Source: Salibacteraceae bacterium (GTDB lineage: Bacteria; Bacteroidota; Bacteroidia; Flavobacteriales_G; Salibacteraceae). From it: DNA of 64,000 nucleotides. The position numbers and the translations under genes are program-made. A model generated the notes under the pieces. It had not been told where the DNA came from and did not search any database. It saw nothing but the letters and a program-made list of their open reading frames with translations. Below are positions 17,115 through 25,468 of the stretch, one piece after another. Within the stretch, counting starts at the first letter, position 1; every line of letters starts with the position of its first letter. Where the stretch lies: NCBI GenBank assembly GCA_018401875.1, contig JAGYJZ010000001.1:124001-188000 (forward strand), in the 5' to 3' direction.

Positions 17115-19175
17115 TTGGATATATCATTTGAATTTTCTTGGGTTTGGCTATTGCTCTCGGTTCCAGTAGCCGTGGCTTTAGTTTGGTGGCTTTATTTCCA
17201 TAAAAGTCGCCAGGAAGAATGGTCGCTTCGCCTGAAATCGTCATTGTCAGCTCTGCGGTTGCTGGCTTTGATCGTTATCGCCATTCTATTACTGAGGCCG
17301 TTTATTACACAGATCATCGAAGAAGAAGAAAAACCGCGATTGTTGATCTACGCAGATCAGTCAGCATCCATCACTCAGGAAGACAAAGATCAAACTGCGT
17401 CATTTATTCAAACTGTAAAAACGGAGTTGGGTGAAAAGTATAAAGTCGAATCGTTTGACTTCGCTTCGGATGTAAATACAGATCAAGACTCACTGCTTTT
17501 CGACTCGCTTTACACCGATTTGGGCGAAGTAATGCATTCGGCCAATAATGATTTTTACGGTGAGAATATCGGTGCGATCGTGATTGCGTCTGATGGTATT
17601 CAAAACAAAGGAATGGACCCACGCTACGTGTCGTTAAATGGCGATGCACGGGTTTATGCGTTGGCTTTGGGCGACACAAGCATTCGTTCTGACCTGGAAC
17701 TTTCGCAAGTGTTGAGCAATCGACTGGCGTTTCTCAATAATGACATTGAAATTAAATGCCGCATTCTTGCTTCAAAATTACAGGGAAAAGCTACTGAAGT
17801 GCACTTGGTTCACGATGGCAAGAAGCTGGAATCTAAGAAGTTGACTATTTCAAATGACGATTTTAGTGTTGAAATGAACTTCATCACCACAGCGGAAACC
17901 ATTGGCTTGAACAAGTATTCCATTGTAATCGACCAAATAGAAGAAGAGGTAAATACACTTAACAATGCGCGCGATGTTTATGTGGATGTATTGGACAATC
18001 GTACGCGCATCAAGATTTTAGCCCACGCACCTCACCCAGATGTCGCGGCTATCAAAAGGTCGATCGAGCAAAGTGATCAGTATGAAGTTGAGGTGGTGTT
18101 GTTGTCCGACTGGGACCAAAAAATAAAAGCTGCCGATCTCTATATCTTTCATGGTCTTCCTGCTGATGGCAATGACTTAAATAAGATCAAGCCAATTCTG
18201 AAAGAAGGAATTCAAACGCTTTCTATCGTCACCACAGGGGTTAGTCTTCGCCATTTTAACCAACTCGAACTCGGTTTTACCATTGAGGCTTCTAGAAATA
18301 AATCGGATGAGGTAACGGGTGGCGTAAATGATCAGTTTAACTTGTTTAACCTTGAGAAGAACAATAACCTAAAGCGCTTCCCACCGCTGTTGGCACCATT
18401 TGGAAACTATATCATTAACTCAAATCACCAAGTGGCGCTTTTTCAAAAAGTTGGTAACATTGAAACAGAGAATCCGCTGCTGCTTTTTACCGAACAATCA
18501 GGACTTAAAAATGGCGCCTTGTTGGCGGAGGGATGGTGGCGTTGGCGCATGTTTGAATCGAGTATTTCAAATGATGAATGGGTTGATCTTTTAATTCAAA
18601 AAGCAGTTCAGTATTTGGCTATAAAACAAAAGCGAACGCGCATAAATGTTTCTGTTCCAAGACAACTTCAAGAGCGTCAAGAAGTTGTGTTCAACGCTGA
18701 ATACTACAACGAATCATTCGAATTAAGCAACGAACCGGAGATGCAGCTCAGCGTTACCGATTCTTTGGGAAACACCATCGATTACCGCTTTAAGAATAAC
18801 ACCAATGCGTATCGCACAAGTTTGGGCGCATTGCCACCTGGGTCATATTCGTGGCGGGTTTCAGTCAATGCAAACGGAGAAAACTTTGCAGAAGTGGGCA
18901 CGTTCACGGTGAAAGAGAACCGGTCAGAATTCGTAAACTTAGTGGCTAATCATGCATTTCTCGCTGATCTTGCGCAGAAAAAGGGAGGTGCTTTTTATCA
19001 AATCAACGAAAACCGTTCCTTGGTTCAAACCCTTTCAAGCCTCGAAAGTGCCAAGCCTATCATAAGGTCTTCGAAATCATGGACAAGCATGATTGAATGG
19101 AAAACGATCTTATTCATCATCGTTTTATTGTTGTCTATAGAATGGTTTTTTAGAAAATTTACCGGTTATGTTTAA
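17115..19175 (+). CDS. VWA-domain membrane protein
   Basis: A 686-residue protein with two N-terminal membrane helices (about 9-27 and 44-63), a large periplasm-facing body and a C-terminal helix (about 661-680). Directly after helix 2 comes a von Willebrand A fold with an intact MIDAS start DQSAS (81-85) and later VIASDG, so metal-dependent protein binding is likely. The layout (BatA-like N-terminal helices, VWA, then a glutamine-amidotransferase-like region around IKILAHAPHPDVA) matches large Bacteroidetes membrane proteins of unknown function. No ATG exists near the start; TTG at 17115 is the first plausible codon. It overlaps the next gene by 8 bases. Confidence 0.8.
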   Translation: MDISFEFSWVWLLLSVPVAVALVWWLYFHKSRQEEWSLRLKSSLSALRLLALIVIAILLLRPFITQIIEEEEKPRLLIYADQSASITQEDKDQTASFIQTVKTELGEKYKVESFDFASDVNTDQDSLLFDSLYTDLGEVMHSANNDFYGENIGAIVIASDGIQNKGMDPRYVSLNGDARVYALALGDTSIRSDLELSQVLSNRLAFLNNDIEIKCRILASKLQGKATEVHLVHDGKKLESKKLTISNDDFSVEMNFITTAETIGLNKYSIVIDQIEEEVNTLNNARDVYVDVLDNRTRIKILAHAPHPDVAAIKRSIEQSDQYEVEVVLLSDWDQKIKAADLYIFHGLPADGNDLNKIKPILKEGIQTLSIVTTGVSLRHFNQLELGFTIEASRNKSDEVTGGVNDQFNLFNLEKNNNLKRFPPLLAPFGNYIINSNHQVALFQKVGNIETENPLLLFTEQSGLKNGALLAEGWWRWRMFESSISNDEWVDLLIQKAVQYLAIKQKRTRINVSVPRQLQERQEVVFNAEYYNESFELSNEPEMQLSVTDSLGNTIDYRFKNNTNAYRTSLGALPPGSYSWRVSVNANGENFAEVGTFTVKENRSEFVNLVANHAFLADLAQKKGGAFYQINENRSLVQTLSSLESAKPIIRSSKSWTSMIEWKTILFIIVLLLSIEWFFRKFTGYV

Positions 19176-19839
19176 ATACATGGTGCTCTTCTTAGTCTCT
19201 GCATTGCTGCTTTCGTGCAATAGCACTCGCGTTGTGAAAACCTTAGATAAAGGCGAACAGGTGATTACCGGTTCGATCGGTGGGCCGGCAATCGTTTTCG
19301 CAGGCGTTCCGATGCCCATGCCGCTTTCGTCAGTCGGTTATGCAGTGGGCATCGATACAGGCTTGACCTTTGCAGGTGGATTGCATACCACCTCACTTTT
19401 ATTTGGCAATGCTCAAGTGGACCTGTCGCTAGGCATAAACGCATTTAGCACCGAGAATGACAAATTTGGAATTACCGTTTCACCAGGAGTGCAACTGTTT
19501 TATGGGTTTTATGGCGGTGAATTCAGTGTTTATCCTCAGCTCGAGGCGATTGCTTGGAAGGAATATGGAAAAAGAAACAATTTGTTTTTCGGAGGCTTAG
19601 GAACTTGGATTGAATTAGACAGGGAAAAGGCATTTGGCGAAGTGCAGACGCACGAATTGATGCCATACATTACTTTGGGTCACCAGTTTACAGGAGAGAA
19701 ATGGAATTTCCAGTTGGAAGCGCGATACATCGGGTTTACCTATCCTAATGACAACATCGTAGTCGATTATTTAGGGCCGTTTAGCACCGGCACTTCAGGG
19801 ATTTATTTGGGTGTAACTCGAAAATTTGGAAAGAAATGA
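19168..19839 (+). CDS. Putative outer-membrane lipoprotein
   Basis: A 223-residue protein with a lipobox LLSC (Cys17 in MFKYMVLFLVSALLLSC). The rest is rich in Gly and aromatic beta-strands (VSPGVQLFYGFYGGEF, YLGPFSTGTSGIYLGV), which suggests a small lipid-anchored barrel or beta sandwich. I do not recognise a named family. Start overlaps the VWA gene by 8 bases and its stop forms ATGA with the next gene, so it belongs to the same operon. Confidence 0.75.
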   Translation: MFKYMVLFLVSALLLSCNSTRVVKTLDKGEQVITGSIGGPAIVFAGVPMPMPLSSVGYAVGIDTGLTFAGGLHTTSLLFGNAQVDLSLGINAFSTENDKFGITVSPGVQLFYGFYGGEFSVYPQLEAIAWKEYGKRNNLFFGGLGTWIELDREKAFGEVQTHELMPYITLGHQFTGEKWNFQLEARYIGFTYPNDNIVVDYLGPFSTGTSGIYLGVTRKFGKK

Positions 19840-20729
19840 AGCAATTGATTTTTGTACTATTCATTGGGTTTCTTTCATCGGGCTGTTTGAGAATGGACAG
19901 CTTTCTGTACAATCCTGATTATTCAATAGAAGAATATTTATTGGACGAATTTGAAGGAGAAACGGAGATTGTTTTAGATGACTCATATGCACTTCCTGAT
20001 TCACTAAAACATGTATTTACTTTGTCCAGCGATGCCGAGGGAGATATTGCCTCTATTTATGCCGTGTATGTTGGCGATATTTCCAGCATTGCCACCGATA
20101 CGGTGATTCTTTATTTGCACGGAAATGCTGGACATCTCGATTACTATTGGCCGAGGATTAAACTTCTGGCAAATGTGGGCGCGAAGAATAGGTATGGCGT
20201 GTTAGCGATTGACTACCGCGGCTACGGATTGTCAGAAGGCACACCCACTGAAGAAGGCCTTTATTCTGATGCTGATGCAGCTTTAAAATGGTTAAAAGAG
20301 CGCGGATTAACCAACGATCGGCTGGTTATTTATGGATTCAGTATGGGGTCGGCACCGGCCACAGAACTTACTGCCAATGCGCGAAGTATGCAACCTTCAA
20401 AACTGATGCTTGAGGCACCGTTTGCCTCAGATGATGTAATGGTGCAAGACGCAAGTGGGTTATCGTTGCCCGGAAATTATTTCTCAAACCTCGAAATCAA
20501 TAACGCGGAAGAAATCGCAAAAATTGATGAGCCGTTTTTTTGGATTCACGGCAGTGCAGATAGCTTTTTGAGTATTGAAACCCATGGCGAAGTAGTTTAT
20601 AAGAATTACCGTGGAAGCTTTTCAGTCGCGCATAGAGTAGATGGAGGTGAGCACAGTGATGTGCCGTCAGTTATGGGCTATGACGCCTATTCGGATGCCG
20701 TGTTAGAATTCTTGCAGTATTCACCATGA
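19836..20729 (+). CDS. Alpha/beta hydrolase lipoprotein (ABHD13/BEM46-like)
   Basis: A 297-residue hydrolase anchored by a lipobox (SSGC, Cys17). HGNAGH (95-100), DYRGYG (126-131), the nucleophile elbow GFSMGS with Ser169, Asp242 and His273 (GEHSD) give a full triad in the order seen for BEM46/ABHD13 serine hydrolases. The substrate is unknown; an esterase or peptidase working at the periplasmic face is inferred. Coupled to both neighbours by ATGA overlaps (19836..19839 and 20726..20729). Confidence 0.87.
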   Translation: MKQLIFVLFIGFLSSGCLRMDSFLYNPDYSIEEYLLDEFEGETEIVLDDSYALPDSLKHVFTLSSDAEGDIASIYAVYVGDISSIATDTVILYLHGNAGHLDYYWPRIKLLANVGAKNRYGVLAIDYRGYGLSEGTPTEEGLYSDADAALKWLKERGLTNDRLVIYGFSMGSAPATELTANARSMQPSKLMLEAPFASDDVMVQDASGLSLPGNYFSNLEINNAEEIAKIDEPFFWIHGSADSFLSIETHGEVVYKNYRGSFSVAHRVDGGEHSDVPSVMGYDAYSDAVLEFLQYSP

Positions 20730-21958
20730 TACAGCTTATTTATATCGCCATCATCGCAATTACAGTCGTTGACTTTGTAATTGATAAGGTGTTAGACTTC
20801 CTCAATGATCGGGCAAAATCGCCTACAATGCCTCCCGAAGCAGACGGAATATACGATTCAGAACGCTACGCAAAGTGGTTGGCGTATGATAAGGCAAACA
20901 GCAGAGTAGGGGTAATCAGTTCTTCCATCAGCATACTGCTTTCATTGGCCATGTTGATTTTCGGTGGCTTTGGTTGGCTTGATATTAAGTTGAGGCAATT
21001 TACCGAACAACCCGTGTTATTGGCGCTGCTCTATTTTGCAGTTATTGGAATTGCTTCAAGCATTATTTCCTTGCCTTTCAGTGTTTACAACACATTTGTG
21101 ATCGAAGAGAAATTCGGGTTTAATAAAACAACCGTCAAAACCTTCGTCATTGATATCGTCAAAGGAGCAGCTTTGTCTATTGTGATTGGTGCGCCCCTTG
21201 GAGGATTAATTGTGTGGTTGTTTTATGAGCTTGGTGATGCTTTTTGGATTGTTTCGTGGATTATCATGAGCGTGTTTAGCGTTTTCATGACCATGTTTGC
21301 TGCTACCTGGATCATGCCTCTATTCAACAAGTTCACCCCATTAAAAGAAGGTGAGTTGAGAACAGCAATTGAGGTCTATTGTGAAAAGGTAGGGTTTAAA
21401 TTGAACCGACTTTTTGTGATGGATGGGTCAAAACGAAGCGCCAAATCCAACGCCTTTTTTAGCGGATTAGGTCCGAAAAAAACGATAGCACTTTACGATA
21501 CACTCATTGAGCAACAAACAACAGAAGAAATTGTAGCTGTGCTTGCGCACGAGATCGGACATTATAAAAAGCAACACACGCGTCAATCTCTCGTGCTGGG
21601 TGTTTTGCAAACAGGTGCAATGCTCTTTTTATTGGGGATATTTTTAAGAATGCCTGAGTTTTCATTGGCACTGGGTGCCGAACAGATGAGTTTTCATGTT
21701 GGTGTAATAGCCTTCGGTATAATTTTTTCACCCATCAGCACTTTTATTGGCATCGGCATGAACATCCTCAGTCGAAAAAATGAATTTGAGGCCGATGCGT
21801 TTGCGAAAGAGACATATGCTGGCGCTCCATTGGCGTCAGCGTTGAAAAAGCTTACAGCCGAGAATTTGGGTAACTTAAAGCCGCATCCTGCTTATGTGTT
21901 TGTGCATTATTCGCACCCTCCAGTGTTAGAACGGCTCAAGCATTTGAGCGATCGGTAA
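20726..21958 (+). CDS. M48 family metallopeptidase (Ste24/CAAX protease 1-like)
   Basis: A 410-residue integral-membrane zinc protease. Several hydrophobic helices surround the zinc motif HEIGH (His275, Glu276, His279) and the third ligand Glu in NEFEADAFA, the classic Ste24p/CAAX prenyl protease 1 layout. Bacterial members are thought to work in membrane-protein quality control; a prenylated substrate is unlikely. It is the last gene of the fabG-VWA-lipoprotein-hydrolase operon, and its stop codon touches the first hairpin repeat unit at 21958. Confidence 0.92.
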   Translation: MIQLIYIAIIAITVVDFVIDKVLDFLNDRAKSPTMPPEADGIYDSERYAKWLAYDKANSRVGVISSSISILLSLAMLIFGGFGWLDIKLRQFTEQPVLLALLYFAVIGIASSIISLPFSVYNTFVIEEKFGFNKTTVKTFVIDIVKGAALSIVIGAPLGGLIVWLFYELGDAFWIVSWIIMSVFSVFMTMFAATWIMPLFNKFTPLKEGELRTAIEVYCEKVGFKLNRLFVMDGSKRSAKSNAFFSGLGPKKTIALYDTLIEQQTTEEIVAVLAHEIGHYKKQHTRQSLVLGVLQTGAMLFLLGIFLRMPEFSLALGAEQMSFHVGVIAFGIIFSPISTFIGIGMNILSRKNEFEADAFAKETYAGAPLASALKKLTAENLGNLKPHPAYVFVHYSHPPVLERLKHLSDR

Positions 21959-22135
21959 ATGGTTGAAACCATTTCGAAACAAACCATTATGCAACATAGC
22001 CTGCGGTTTAAACCGCAGGCTATGGGTTTTTCGCGTAGGCTGCAAAACCGTTTCAACGGTTTTATAATCAGGGTCATTCCCATCATTTGGTGTTAGGTCG
22101 GATAAATCGGTTGATTGATTACTGAGGGATTGATA
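21958..22135 (+). repeat. 178-bp hairpin repeat unit, copy 1
   Basis: Contains three inverted repeats: 21958-21973 (AATGGTT..AACCATT), a perfect 30-bp palindrome at 21995-22024 (half-site CATAGCCTGCGGTTT), and 22044-22063 (AAAACCGTT-TC-AACGGTTTT). A 70-base tail follows. Compared with copies 2 and 3 the long palindrome carries a matched change on both arms (CCTGCGG/CCGCAGG instead of CCAGCGG/CCGCTGG), so pairing is preserved. It begins at the stop codon of the M48 protease gene. Confidence 0.9.
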
Positions 22136-22242
22136 AATGGTTCAAACCATTCCGAAACCCGTTATCGTGCGCCATAGCCAGCGGTTTAAACCGCTGGCTA
22201 TGGGTTTGTCACGTATGCCTAAAAACCGTTTCAACGGTTTTA
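22136..22242 (+). repeat. Hairpin repeat unit, copy 2 (5' flank of transposase gene)
   Basis: The same three inverted repeats as copy 1: 22136-22151, the 30-bp palindrome at 22173-22202 and 22222-22241. Starts exactly 178 bases after copy 1. The tail of the unit is replaced by the transposase gene, whose start region (22262 onwards) still resembles the beginning of the missing tail. Confidence 0.9.
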
Positions 22243-22270
22243 ATTGTATATTGTATTCAAAATCAGAGCC

Positions 22271-22720
22271 ATGCCACATTCATTTAATAAAATTTGGATC
22301 CATGCAATCTGGGCAACTAAAGAAAGGCGACCATTAATTCATTTGCCAGTTGAGGATAAAATTCATGGATTTATTTCAACACAACTTCGCGAGCAAGGCT
22401 GCCCCGTGAGAATTATCAATGGAATGCCCGATCATATTCATTGTCTATTTTTATTGAATCCTCAAAAATCAATTTCTGAGGTCGTCAAACAAATCAAAGG
22501 AAGCAGCTCACATTTTATTAATCAAAATAGCCTAATTTCTGAGAAGTTTTCTTGGCAAACAGGTTATGCTGCCTACTCTGTTTCTGAATCGATTGTTGAC
22601 AGAGTATTTCAATACATAAAGAATCAGAAACAACACCATCACAAAAAGTCGTTTAATCAAGAGTATGGGGAGTTTTTAAAACTTTATGGGATTGATTTTA
22701 ACCCAAATGCTCTTGATTAA
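22271..22720 (+). CDS. REP-associated (IS200/IS605-like) Y1 transposase
   Basis: A 149-residue HUH single-strand transposase (PF01797, 'REP-associated tyrosine transposase' group). The HUH motif is PDHIHC (His55, His57); the catalytic tyrosine is probably Tyr115 in QYIKNQKQHH. WQTGYAAYSVSES and the end YGEFLKLYGID are typical of Bacteroidetes relatives. An upstream TTG extends the frame, but the family start is ATG 22271. The gene is intact and has copies of the hairpin unit on each side, which are the expected substrates of this enzyme class. No tnpB accessory gene is present. Confidence 0.9.
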   Translation: MPHSFNKIWIHAIWATKERRPLIHLPVEDKIHGFISTQLREQGCPVRIINGMPDHIHCLFLLNPQKSISEVVKQIKGSSSHFINQNSLISEKFSWQTGYAAYSVSESIVDRVFQYIKNQKQHHHKKSFNQEYGEFLKLYGIDFNPNALD

Positions 22721-22753
22721 AATCCGAGTAAGGGCTTTGTTATAAGATTGTTA

Positions 22754-22931
22754 AATGGTTGAAACCATTCCGAAACCCGTTATTGTGCACCATAGCCAGC
22801 GGTTTAAACCGCTGGCTATGGGTTTGTCACGTATGCCTGAAAACCGTTTCAACGGTTTTATAATCAGGGCCATTCCCATCATTCGGTGTTAGGTCGGATA
22901 AATCGGTTGAATGATTATTGAGGGATTGATA
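22754..22931 (+). repeat. 178-bp hairpin repeat unit, copy 3
   Basis: Inverted repeats at 22754-22769, 22791-22820 (perfect 30-bp palindrome, half-site CATAGCCAGCGGTTT) and 22840-22859, followed by the same tail as copy 1 (AATCAGGGCCATTCCCATC...). Copy 4 begins exactly 178 bases later. The 33 bases before it (22721-22753) follow the transposase stop codon. Confidence 0.9.
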
Positions 22932-23000
22932 AATGGTTGAAACCATTGCGAAACCCGTTATCGTGCATCATAGCTAACGGTTTAAATCGCTGGCTATGCG
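22932..23000 (+). repeat. Hairpin repeat unit, copy 4 (partial, decayed)
   Basis: Keeps the first inverted repeat (22932-22947) and a damaged version of the long palindrome (22969-22998), with mismatches CTAACGG versus CGCTGG. The third hairpin and tail are missing. Bases 23001-23106 show no further repeat or gene. Confidence 0.8.
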
Positions 23001-23106
23001 TGTTTTGTGTTGGTTAGAGAAGCTAAACAGACCAATTTTATATCATCTTTCAAAACTTCTTTAAAAATATCTGACCCTCAGACTTTTAATTCAACAAAAG
23101 AACTAC

Positions 23107-23114
23107 TACATTTG
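23107..23114 (+). promoter_or_regulatory. rpsA promoter -7 box
   Basis: TACATTTG, an exact TAnnTTTG, followed by the GCGGCCC stretch often seen at Bacteroidetes translation-gene promoters. It predicts a leader of roughly 85 bases before the rpsA ATG. Confidence 0.65.
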
Positions 23115-23129
23115 CGGCCCTTTAAAAAT

Positions 23130-23149
23130 CAGGGTTGCCAATAACCCTG
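23130..23149 (+). promoter_or_regulatory. Leader hairpin upstream of rpsA
   Basis: A perfect 7-bp stem (CAGGGTT / AACCCTG) with loop GCCAAT in the predicted 5' UTR, about 55 bases before the start codon. There is no T-run, so it is not a terminator. S1 autoregulates its own mRNA in other phyla; a similar role here is only a guess. Confidence 0.4.
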
Positions 23150-23204
23150 CTAAACAAAATTCTCTTGTCCGTATTGGTTTGGATGAGATACAAATGAAAG
23201 CCAC

Positions 23205-25307
23205 ATGGCCGAAAAAAAAGAAACCCCAGCTCCAAAAGCTGAGAAAAAGCCCGCTGCTAAAGCTACTCCAGCAAAGAAAGCAGCCCCTAAAAAAGCTACA
23301 GCAAAAGAGGAAACAACGGAAGAAGCTCCTGAAGTTATTGCTGAAGCAACTGCAGAAGAAACCGTTAAGAAGCCTGCAAGGACAAGAAAAGCAGTAGCAA
23401 AACCTGAAGTTGAAGAAGAAGCAAGCGCTGATGAGGTAGTGGAAGAAGCTGCACTAGTAGAAGAAGCTGCTCCAGTTCAAACGAGAGAAGAGCGTTTAGC
23501 TGATCTTGAAAGTGCACGTCAGTCATTTGATTGGACCAAGCTTAACAAGAAAAGCGAGGTGTATTCAGCAGATGAGCGCAACGTGATGGAGGAAGAGTAC
23601 AATGCTACCCTTACTTCAATTAACGAGCACGAAGTGCTAGACGGTACAGTTGTATCGATGACAAAGCGCGAAGTAGTCGTGAACATCGGTTACAAGAGTG
23701 AAGGCGTTATCCCTACCACAGAATTCAGACACAAGCCAGACCTTAAAGAAGGCGATGTGGTTGAAGTGTACGTTGAAATGACGGAAGACGCTGAAGGACA
23801 ATTGGTTCTTTCTCACAAAAAAGCCCGTATGACGCGCGCTTGGGAGAATGTAAACCTTGCAAAAGAAAATGACACCATCGTTACAGGTCATGTTAAATGT
23901 CGCACAAAAGGTGGACTTATCGTTGATGTGTTTGGTCTTGAGGCATTCTTGCCAGGATCACAGATCGATGTGAAGCCAATCCGCGATTACGATGTGTACG
24001 TTGGAAAGAATATGGAATTCAAAGTGGTGAAAATCAACCACGAATTCAAAAACGTAGTAGTTTCTCACAAAGCACTTATCGAAGCTGAAATCGAGCAGCA
24101 GAAAGTGGAGATAATGCAGAAATTAGAGAAAGGACAAGTATTGGAAGGTACTGTTAAGAACATCACATCATACGGTGTATTCATCGACCTTGGTGGAGTT
24201 GATGGTCTTATCCACATTACTGACCTTAGCTGGGGTCGAATTAACCATCCTGAGGAAGTGGTTGAGCTTGATCAAACCATCAACGTGGTTATCCTTGACT
24301 TTGATGACGAGAAGAAGAGAATCGCTCTTGGTGTGAAGCAATTAGAGGCACACCCATGGGATTCATTGAGCACAGAGCTTAAAGAAGGCGATACCATTAA
24401 GGGTAAAGTAGTTGTTTTGGCTGATTACGGTGCTTTTGTTGAAGTAGCTGCAGGTGTAGAAGGATTGATTCACGTTTCAGAAATGAGCTGGTCACAACAC
24501 TTACGCACTGCTGATCAATTCTTCAAAGTAGGCGATGAGGTAGAAGCAAAAGTGATTGCTATAGACCGTGAAGAGCGCAAGCTTTCATTGAGTACCCGTC
24601 AACTTACTCCAGATCCATGGGAGAATATCGAAAGCCGTTTCCCAGTTCAAAGCAGCCACAAAGGCCGCGTTACAAACTTATCGAGCTTCGGTGTGTTTGT
24701 TGAGTTGGTTGAAGGAATCGATGGTCTTATCCATATTTCTGACCTTTCTTGGAGCAAGAAAATCAACCATCCATCTGAATTTACTAAGGTAGGTGAAGAT
24801 ATGGAGGTTATGGTTCTTGAAATCGATAAAGAGAACAGAAGATTAAGCCTTGGCCATAAGCAATTGGAAGAGAATCCATGGGATGTATTTGAAACCGTCT
24901 TCACGATAGGTTCAATTCACCAAGGAACCATCACTTCGCGAAATGACAAGGGTGGTGTAGTAAATCTTCCTTACGGTGTTGAAGGATTCGCTCCAAGCCG
25001 TCATTTGATGAAAGAAGACGGATCTAAAGCAGCCAGCGAAGAGATGTTAGACTTCGAGATCATTGAATTCAACAAAGATTCAAAGAAGATCATCGTATCG
25101 CATACCAAAACATTTGAAACCGATATGGATGCAAGTGTAGGCGGTGGTGATAAGAAGAAGAAGGCACCTTCTGCGAAAGGAAAAACCGACAACAAAGCGA
25201 TCAAGAAGATCAACGAGTCACAAGAGAAAACAACACTTGGTGATTTAGGCGTTCTTTCTGATTTAAAAGAAGAAATGGAGCAGGCTGAGAAAAAGTCTAA
25301 GAAATAA
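23205..25307 (+). CDS. rpsA: 30S ribosomal protein S1
   Basis: A 700-residue ribosomal protein that binds mRNA on the 30S subunit. Six S1 (OB-fold) domains can be seen, starting near residues 145, 225, 312, 398, 485 and 573. Repeats 3-5 carry the canonical pattern GxV..I..YGVFIDLGGVDGLIH..DLSW. Residues 1 to about 105 form a low-complexity Ala/Lys/Glu/Pro extension (AEKKETPAPKAEKKPAAK onwards), and a Lys-rich tail closes the protein. Such an extension is common in this phylum, where Shine-Dalgarno pairing is little used. Monocistronic: own -7 box and terminator. Confidence 0.97.
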   Translation: MAEKKETPAPKAEKKPAAKATPAKKAAPKKATAKEETTEEAPEVIAEATAEETVKKPARTRKAVAKPEVEEEASADEVVEEAALVEEAAPVQTREERLADLESARQSFDWTKLNKKSEVYSADERNVMEEEYNATLTSINEHEVLDGTVVSMTKREVVVNIGYKSEGVIPTTEFRHKPDLKEGDVVEVYVEMTEDAEGQLVLSHKKARMTRAWENVNLAKENDTIVTGHVKCRTKGGLIVDVFGLEAFLPGSQIDVKPIRDYDVYVGKNMEFKVVKINHEFKNVVVSHKALIEAEIEQQKVEIMQKLEKGQVLEGTVKNITSYGVFIDLGGVDGLIHITDLSWGRINHPEEVVELDQTINVVILDFDDEKKRIALGVKQLEAHPWDSLSTELKEGDTIKGKVVVLADYGAFVEVAAGVEGLIHVSEMSWSQHLRTADQFFKVGDEVEAKVIAIDREERKLSLSTRQLTPDPWENIESRFPVQSSHKGRVTNLSSFGVFVELVEGIDGLIHISDLSWSKKINHPSEFTKVGEDMEVMVLEIDKENRRLSLGHKQLEENPWDVFETVFTIGSIHQGTITSRNDKGGVVNLPYGVEGFAPSRHLMKEDGSKAASEEMLDFEIIEFNKDSKKIIVSHTKTFETDMDASVGGGDKKKKAPSAKGKTDNKAIKKINESQEKTTLGDLGVLSDLKEEMEQAEKKSKK

Positions 25308-25327
25308 TTCCATTTCACTGCATAATG

Positions 25328-25360
25328 AAATCCCCTTGTGAAAGCGAGGGGATTTTTTTT
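25328..25360 (+). terminator. Rho-independent terminator after rpsA
   Basis: Arms AAATCCCCTTG (25328-25338) and CGAGGGGATTT (25345-25355) pair over 11 bp with one wobble, followed by a T-run. Confidence 0.9.
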
Positions 25361-25452
25361 GCTTCGGACGCATTGCATCTCAAAGAAATTTTTGATCCAT
25401 TCTTTTTAAAAATACTCAACATATCACGCAAAGTTCAATCCAACTTCACACC

Positions 25453-25460
25453 TATATTTG
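25453..25460 (+). promoter_or_regulatory. pyrRB promoter -7 box
   Basis: TATATTTG, an exact match to TAnnTTTG, only 8 bases before the pyrR ATG, so the transcript would have almost no leader. A PyrR-type attenuator leader would therefore not fit upstream. Confidence 0.6.
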
Positions 25461-25468
25461 CATTATCG

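Noticed and set aside
22137-22337. 66-codon plus-strand frame across repeat copy 2
   Set aside because: It is built from the hairpin repeat and the first bases of the transposase in another frame.
21958-23000. CRISPR-like array (regularly spaced palindromic repeats)
   Set aside because: Only four units, 178-base period, spacers are themselves repeated, and no cas genes; the hairpins go with the Y1 transposase instead.
23179-23397. Lys/Leu-rich 72-codon frame overlapping the start of rpsA
   Set aside because: Frame-shifted shadow of the Ala/Lys-rich rpsA extension.
25325-25468. 48-codon N-terminal extension of PyrR
   Set aside because: It would start inside the rpsA terminator hairpin and contains the -7 box; PyrR length is normal without it.
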